From Rhodospirillaceae bacterium MC! (GTDB lineage: Bacteria; Pseudomonadota; Alphaproteobacteria; MC1): a stretch of DNA of 64,000 nucleotides. Both the position numbers and the translations under genes were made by a program. Positions 60,175 through 64,000 of the stretch are shown one piece after another. The stretch covers positions 62,246 to 126,245 of the forward strand of contig NQOV01000005.1 of NCBI GenBank assembly GCA_002632265.1, in the 5' to 3' direction. The notes under the pieces were generated by a model, which was not told where the DNA came from, searched no databases, and worked only from the letters and a program-made list of their open reading frames with translations. Within the stretch, counting starts at the first letter, position 1. Each line of letters begins with the position of its first letter.

Positions 60175-61200
60175 ATGGCAATTAAATTAAAATATCTTAT
60201 GGGAATTATTTTAACATTTATAACTACTGCATTTCTAAGTAGTTATGCGTTCGCTAAAAATACCAATAGCTATGAGAATGATCCCGATACCATTACAGTA
60301 TATACACGCAATACCTTTCTAAAAGAAGATGGCCCATCCAAGTATCTAGAGGATTTATTTTACGATAAGTACAAGGGCAAAATTCAATGGATTAGTGTTG
60401 ATAGTAGTGTCAATATAAATCAAGATTTTCCCAACTATTCCGGGGTTGATGTGGTTATGGGAATGTCGAGCTTGGAAATGAATGCCTTAGCAGGAAATGG
60501 GCAATTATTACGTATTGAGACCAACAATTATCCTAAAACTACAGTCGACCAAAAGCATTATAATTCAAAGTATTACATTCCTTTTGAAAGTTTTCAATTA
60601 TCTTTTATTTATAATAAAGAAAAGATAAAAAATCCTCCAACTACCCTACTTGGATTAATAACTAATCCCAATTATACCCTAATAATTGAAGATCCCACCG
60701 CAAATACTTTAGGGCTTAATCTTTTATATTGGATCAATGATTTATATAAAAACAAAATTGTATCCCTAATAAATACCCTGTATAAACATGCACTTATAGA
60801 AACTAGCCAAACTTCTGCTTTCAATAAATTCTCTCTAGCTGGTGGCGATTTTGTCTTGGATTATTCCACCAAGCCTTCCATGGAAGAGTTAGTAAACCAA
60901 AACACAAAATATAAAGCTTTAATGTTTAAAAATGGTAACCTTGAAATTCATAATTATGTAGGAATCACTTCAAACACCATGAAAGAAAACCTTGCTCACG
61001 ATTTTATCAGCATGCTCCTTTCACAAAATGGACAAAAAATAATAGCATACAAACATTACTCCTACCCAGCTTTAGAAAAAGACATCGACCTTTTAAACAC
61101 TCTAACCAAATACAAAAACCAACCCATATACATCAACCCCGAAAAATTCGTCCGCAACACCCCTTTACTAAAACGCATATGGAACAGAAACCTAAAATAA
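60175..61200 (+). CDS. ThiB-like thiamine-binding periplasmic protein
   Basis: 341 residues with a signal peptide (MGIILTFITTAFLSSYAFAK, cleavage after AFA). The mature part follows ThiB/TbpA: DTITVYTRNTFLKEDGPSKY, VDVVMGMSSLEMNALAGNG, YYIPFESFQLSFIYNKEKI, IIEDPTANTLGLNLLYWIND and FVLDYSTKPS. It would deliver thiamine to an ABC importer. The permease and ATPase (ThiP, ThiQ) are not beside it. Confidence 0.75.
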   Translation: MAIKLKYLMGIILTFITTAFLSSYAFAKNTNSYENDPDTITVYTRNTFLKEDGPSKYLEDLFYDKYKGKIQWISVDSSVNINQDFPNYSGVDVVMGMSSLEMNALAGNGQLLRIETNNYPKTTVDQKHYNSKYYIPFESFQLSFIYNKEKIKNPPTTLLGLITNPNYTLIIEDPTANTLGLNLLYWINDLYKNKIVSLINTLYKHALIETSQTSAFNKFSLAGGDFVLDYSTKPSMEELVNQNTKYKALMFKNGNLEIHNYVGITSNTMKENLAHDFISMLLSQNGQKIIAYKHYSYPALEKDIDLLNTLTKYKNQPIYINPEKFVRNTPLLKRIWNRNLK

Positions 61201-61242
61201 TATTAGGTTGGGTTGAGTTGAGTTATATTATATTAGAGTGGG

Positions 61243-61812
61243 TTATACTTGCATGATTTCTTGTTCTTTAGATGATAGTGTGTCATCTACTTTTTTTATA
61301 AAGGTATTTGTCCATTTTTGGACGTCGTCTTGGTAGCCTTTATGTTCGTCTTTGGAGATGTCGTTATCTTTTTCGCATTTTTTAAGTTTATCGTTGGCAT
61401 CACGGCGGATGTTACGAATTGCTATGCGAGATTCTTCGGCGTATTTGCTGGCTACTTTGGTTAATTCTTTACGGCGTTCTTCATTTAGTGGCGGAATGGG
61501 AACACGAATTGATTGCCCTTCGGCTGATGGGTTTAAGCCTAGATTCGCTTCTCTGATAGCTTTTTCCACAGCTGGAGCTACCGCTTTGTCCCACACTTGA
61601 ACGCTAATCATACGAGATTCTGGCACTGTAACGTTTGCCACTTGGTTTAGTGGAGTATCTGTGCCGTAGGCAGGAACCATAACAGAATCAAGTAATGACA
61701 CAGATGCTCGCCCAGTTCTTAAACCTGCAAAATCGCTAGCTAGAGAATCTAGGCTTTTTTGCATGCGTGTTTCTGTGTTTTTTTGAAACTCTTTAAAATT
61801 AAATTCAGACAT
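61243..61812 (-). CDS. frr: Ribosome recycling factor
   Basis: 189 residues. SLDSLASDFAGLRTGRASVSLLD, VPAYGTDTPLNQVANVTVPE and VWDKAVAPAVEKAIREANLG are family signatures. It is the last gene of the rpsB-tsf-pyrH-frr cluster. The 176-nt gap from pyrH is filled by a long-hairpin element. Confidence 0.96.
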   Translation of the reverse strand: MSEFNFKEFQKNTETRMQKSLDSLASDFAGLRTGRASVSLLDSVMVPAYGTDTPLNQVANVTVPESRMISVQVWDKAVAPAVEKAIREANLGLNPSAEGQSIRVPIPPLNEERRKELTKVASKYAEESRIAIRNIRRDANDKLKKCEKDNDISKDEHKGYQDDVQKWTNTFIKKVDDTLSSKEQEIMQV

Positions 61813-61876
61813 AATAAAATCCTTAAAATAAATTGTTGTTTATATTACTAAAATGAGAAAATAGATCCCCAATCTC

Positions 61877-61987
61877 GTAGGGGTGGAAAAAAATACTTAA
61901 TCAACGTTCTTAAGCGGGGCGACGTGTACAACACGCCTATCATAACCCACTTAAGAGCGTTGAATGAGTGCTTTTTCACGCCCCTAC
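61877..61987. repeat. Long-hairpin element between pyrH and frr
   Basis: 111 nt. Outer arms (GTAGGGGTGGAAAAAAATAC, and GTGCTTTTTCACGCCCCTAC) pair, then CAACGTTCTTAAG pairs with CTTAAGAGCGTTG, around a GACGTGTAC core. Several pairs are G-U on the + strand. It ends 1 nt before the pyrH stop. Confidence 0.75.
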
Positions 61988-61988
61988 C

Positions 61989-62702
61989 CTACACCGTAAC
62001 TACTGTATACGTGCCTTTTGAGTTAACGACGTCATTTAATGTACCTTGTTTGTGCATATCGAATACCATAATAGGTAAACTGTTGTTTTTTGCCAAAGTA
62101 ATAGCGGTTAAATCCATTACTTTCAAGTTCTTAGATAAGACTTCATCGTATGTTAAAGAATCATAGCGAGTGGCGTTTTTATCTGTTTTTGGATCGGCGG
62201 AATATATGCCGTCCACTTGGGTGGCTTTTAGCATGATATCGCAACCAGTTTCCACTGCTCTAAGAACCGAGCCTGTGTCAGTTGTAAAGAATGGGTTACC
62301 AGTACCGCCAACGCAAATCACGACTTTACCTGCTTTGAGATCACTTTCCGCACGATAATAACTAAAAGCATCGCAAACCGAATCGATCCCACGAGCTGAT
62401 AATACAGAACATTCCATTCCCAAGCTTTCGAATACGCTCTTTAGGGCCAGACCATTCATGATAGTAGCAAGCATTCCCATATGATCGGCAGGATTACGAT
62501 TAAAACCGATACCAGTTGCCACCAAGCCACGGAAAACATTCCCACCGCCACAAGTGATCACAACTTCCATACCGCTTTCAAGAAGAGGCTTAACTTCCAA
62601 CGCTGTACGTTGAATGGTATCCATATCCCAACCAAAATCTTTTTTACCCATTAAGCCCTCGCCCGAAAGCTTAAGCAAAATTCTTTTATATTTTTTAGAC
62701 AT
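61989..62702 (-). CDS. pyrH: UMP kinase
   Basis: 237 residues; phosphorylates UMP to UDP. RILLKLSGEGLMG, VVITCGGGNVFRGL, GMLATIMNGLAL and ICVGGTGNPFFTTDT are the family motifs. Conserved cluster position between tsf and frr. Confidence 0.97.
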   Translation of the reverse strand: MSKKYKRILLKLSGEGLMGKKDFGWDMDTIQRTALEVKPLLESGMEVVITCGGGNVFRGLVATGIGFNRNPADHMGMLATIMNGLALKSVFESLGMECSVLSARGIDSVCDAFSYYRAESDLKAGKVVICVGGTGNPFFTTDTGSVLRAVETGCDIMLKATQVDGIYSADPKTDKNATRYDSLTYDEVLSKNLKVMDLTAITLAKNNSLPIMVFDMHKQGTLNDVVNSKGTYTVVTV

Positions 62703-62734
62703 TCAAATCATCTCAATTTATGTACAATATATGT

Positions 62735-62768
62735 AAAGGGTAGGAAAAAGTGCTTTTTCACGCCCTTT
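62735..62768. repeat. Mini copy of the long-hairpin element between tsf and pyrH
   Basis: 34 nt: AAAGGGTAGGAAAAAGTGCT joins directly to TTTTCACGCCCTTT. It equals the two ends of the 63.8-kb element with the middle ~75 nt deleted. Confidence 0.7.
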
Positions 62769-62774
62769 TAAAAT

Positions 62775-62807
62775 AATAACGGTAGATTAAAATGATCTAC
62801 CGTTATT
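62775..62807 (-). terminator. Hairpin after tsf
   Basis: 13-bp perfect stem AATAACGGTAGAT with a 7-nt loop, 15 nt past the tsf stop, followed on the - strand by a T-rich stretch. It may lower transcription into pyrH. Confidence 0.75.
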
Positions 62808-62821
62808 AATACAAAAAGGGA

Positions 62822-63745
62822 TTAACCTTTTGCAGCTTTAGCAACTTCTTCAGCGAAATTATCTTCAGCTTTTTCGATTCCCTCGCCTAATCCGTAACGA
62901 ACGAACTCTACAAGTTTAACTTCAGAACCTAACTCTTTCGCAAAATTAGCGATAGCAGTTTTTACTGGCGTTTTAGATTCAAGAACAAATTCTTGTTCCA
63001 ATAAAGTTTGCTCCTTAAAGAACTTCGACATACGACCTTTAACCATACCAGCGATGATTTTATCGTCCTTGCCTGATTCACGAGCTTGTTCTTCAATAAC
63101 TTTTTGTTCATGGGCAACAACTGTAGGATCAAGGCTATCTTTATCTAAAGCTAGGGGATTAACCGCAGCGATGTGCATAGCTAATTTCTTACCGAAATCG
63201 ATTAATTTATCTTGGTCGCCGTCTGATTCTAAACCGACAAGAACGGCAATTTTTCCCATACCTTCGGCAGTAGCGTTATGGATGTAAGAGGCTACCGCAC
63301 CTTTTGATACTTCCACACATTGCGAACGGCGATAATTCATATTTTCGCCGATTGTAGCGATAGTACTGATGATTTTTTGTTCATAAGTATCGCTTTCTCC
63401 TGGATAAGTAGCTTTTTTAATTGCCTCAAGATCGCCATTATTTTCGAATGCACCTTTGGCAACATTCGCAACAAAAGCTTGGAACTCTTCGTTACGAGCA
63501 ACGAAATCAGTTTGCGAATTGATCTCAACAATCGCACCTTTATTACCTTTAGAAAGTACAGCAACTAAGCCTTCCGCAGCAATATTGCCAGATTTTTTAG
63601 CCGCAGTAGCTAAACCTTTTGTACGCAACCAATCGATTGCTTCTTCGATGTTTCCATCTGTTTCTGTAAGAGCTTTCTTACAATCCATCATACCAGCACC
63701 AGAGCGTTGGCGTAGGTCTTTTACTAAACCAGCAGTAACAGCCAT
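62822..63745 (-). CDS. tsf: Elongation factor Ts
   Basis: 307 residues; exchanges GDP on EF-Tu. LRQRSGAGMMDCKKALTETD opens the N-terminal module; INSQTDFVARNEEF is the core signature. Conserved cluster position after rpsB. Confidence 0.97.
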   Translation of the reverse strand: MAVTAGLVKDLRQRSGAGMMDCKKALTETDGNIEEAIDWLRTKGLATAAKKSGNIAAEGLVAVLSKGNKGAIVEINSQTDFVARNEEFQAFVANVAKGAFENNGDLEAIKKATYPGESDTYEQKIISTIATIGENMNYRRSQCVEVSKGAVASYIHNATAEGMGKIAVLVGLESDGDQDKLIDFGKKLAMHIAAVNPLALDKDSLDPTVVAHEQKVIEEQARESGKDDKIIAGMVKGRMSKFFKEQTLLEQEFVLESKTPVKTAIANFAKELGSEVKLVEFVRYGLGEGIEKAEDNFAEEVAKAAKG

Positions 63746-63823
63746 ATTTAAAATTCCTTTATTGAGAATAATTTAATTTTAATCTTACATAATAACTTTA
63801 CATAAGATCATGAAATAAGATGT

Positions 63824-63933
63824 AAAAAGGTGGGAAAAAGTGCTTAGCCAGAGTTTTTAAGCCTTGCGTGGTGTATACACCACTATCGTAAAAGGCTTAA
63901 AAGCTCTGAATGAGTGCTTTTTCACGCCTTTTT
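63824..63933. repeat. Long-hairpin element between rpsB and tsf
   Basis: 110 nt. The outer 23-nt arms pair at 22 of 23 positions on the + strand (four G-U). AGAGTTTTTAAGCCTT pairs with AAGGCTTAAAAGCTCT, and the tip is a perfect 16-nt palindrome GTGGTGTATACACCAC. It ends exactly one base before the rpsB stop codon. Confidence 0.8.
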
Positions 63934-64000
63934 CTAGATTTGTGGGGCGTCTTCTAATGCACCAAGATCAACGCCAGCTTGAGCCATTTCCACAGACATA
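63934..64000 (-). CDS. rpsB: 30S ribosomal protein S2, C-terminal end (partial)
   Basis: Only the last 22 codons are visible (MAQAGVDLGALEDAPQI then stop). S2 is called mainly from position: rpsB precedes tsf in nearly all bacteria, and a GVDLGA-like acidic tail is common in alphaproteobacterial S2. The rest lies outside the window. Confidence 0.7.
   Translation of the reverse strand, partial: MSVEMAQAGVDLGALEDAPQI

Overview
The window is AT-rich DNA from a Gram-negative bacterium, most likely an alphaproteobacterium. Supporting signs are an Lgt/LpxD/GlmU cell-envelope set, a MidA-PgeF-Lgt neighbourhood, an RHH_4-type ribbon-helix-helix protein, an FtsQ-FtsA-FtsZ block, an FdsGBA-type NAD formate dehydrogenase and GANTC (CcrM-type) sites at the flagellin promoters. 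I cannot place it below class from sequence alone. Nothing indicates a plasmid or prophage, and there are no tRNAs, CRISPR arrays or transposases.

Layout. 1-7 kb: a + strand purine operon, purL(3' end)-purE-purC-purF-purM-purN-purD, with a Firmicutes-like gene order and a clostridial-type PurL. 7-8.2 kb: a gene-free stretch holding a 20-unit 33-bp minisatellite, a 179-nt inverted-repeat element and a pentanucleotide microsatellite. 8.2-14.1 kb (-): MoeB-like E1 enzyme, Prs, a lipoprotein, a MidA-PgeF fusion and Lgt. 14.3-17.4 kb (-): two paralogous flagellins separated by a repeat-filled spacer. 17.5-24.8 kb (-): LysE-type exporter, RHH protein, nucleoside-type ABC transporter (two permeases and an ATPase), an unknown 507-aa protein, and L20/L35. 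25.4-37.3 kb (mostly +): Fhs, TopA, RecX, a Sel1 protein (-), an unknown 192-aa protein, RF3, a fused sugar isomerase-aminotransferase and LrgA/LrgB. 37.6-51.4 kb: FtsQ, FtsA, a very large FtsZ, Usp, PheA, an MBL hydrolase, LpxD, Uup (-), GlmU and ComM. 52-57.9 kb: formate dehydrogenase FdsG-FdsB-FdsA and an FdhD-like protein. 58-64 kb: TruA (-), an unknown 356-aa protein, a ThiB-like binding protein, then the conserved rpsB-tsf-pyrH-frr cluster (-).

How it fits together. Formate links several loci: Fhs charges tetrahydrofolate with formate, PurN uses the 10-formyl-THF product, and Fds oxidises formate to CO2 with NAD+. The MoeB-like and FdhD-like proteins would serve the Mo cofactor of FdsA. 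Prs supplies PRPP to PurF, and a BMP-type transporter offers nucleoside salvage beside de novo synthesis.

The most unusual content is non-coding: (i) the 33-bp minisatellite with variation confined to a few positions; (ii) a palindrome family with a conserved GGCCTAAATATTAGGCC-like core but locus-specific, internally complementary arms (four copies); (iii) a second family of ~110-nt long hairpins that sit directly after stop codons, including three gaps of the rpsB-tsf-pyrH-frr cluster; (iv) three microsatellites that are each 60 bp; (v) symmetric, overlapping divergent promoters between uup and glmU; (vi) a GAATC site at the same position in both flagellin promoters. Low-complexity Asn/Gln-rich expansions also occur inside essential proteins (FtsZ, PurF, PurL).
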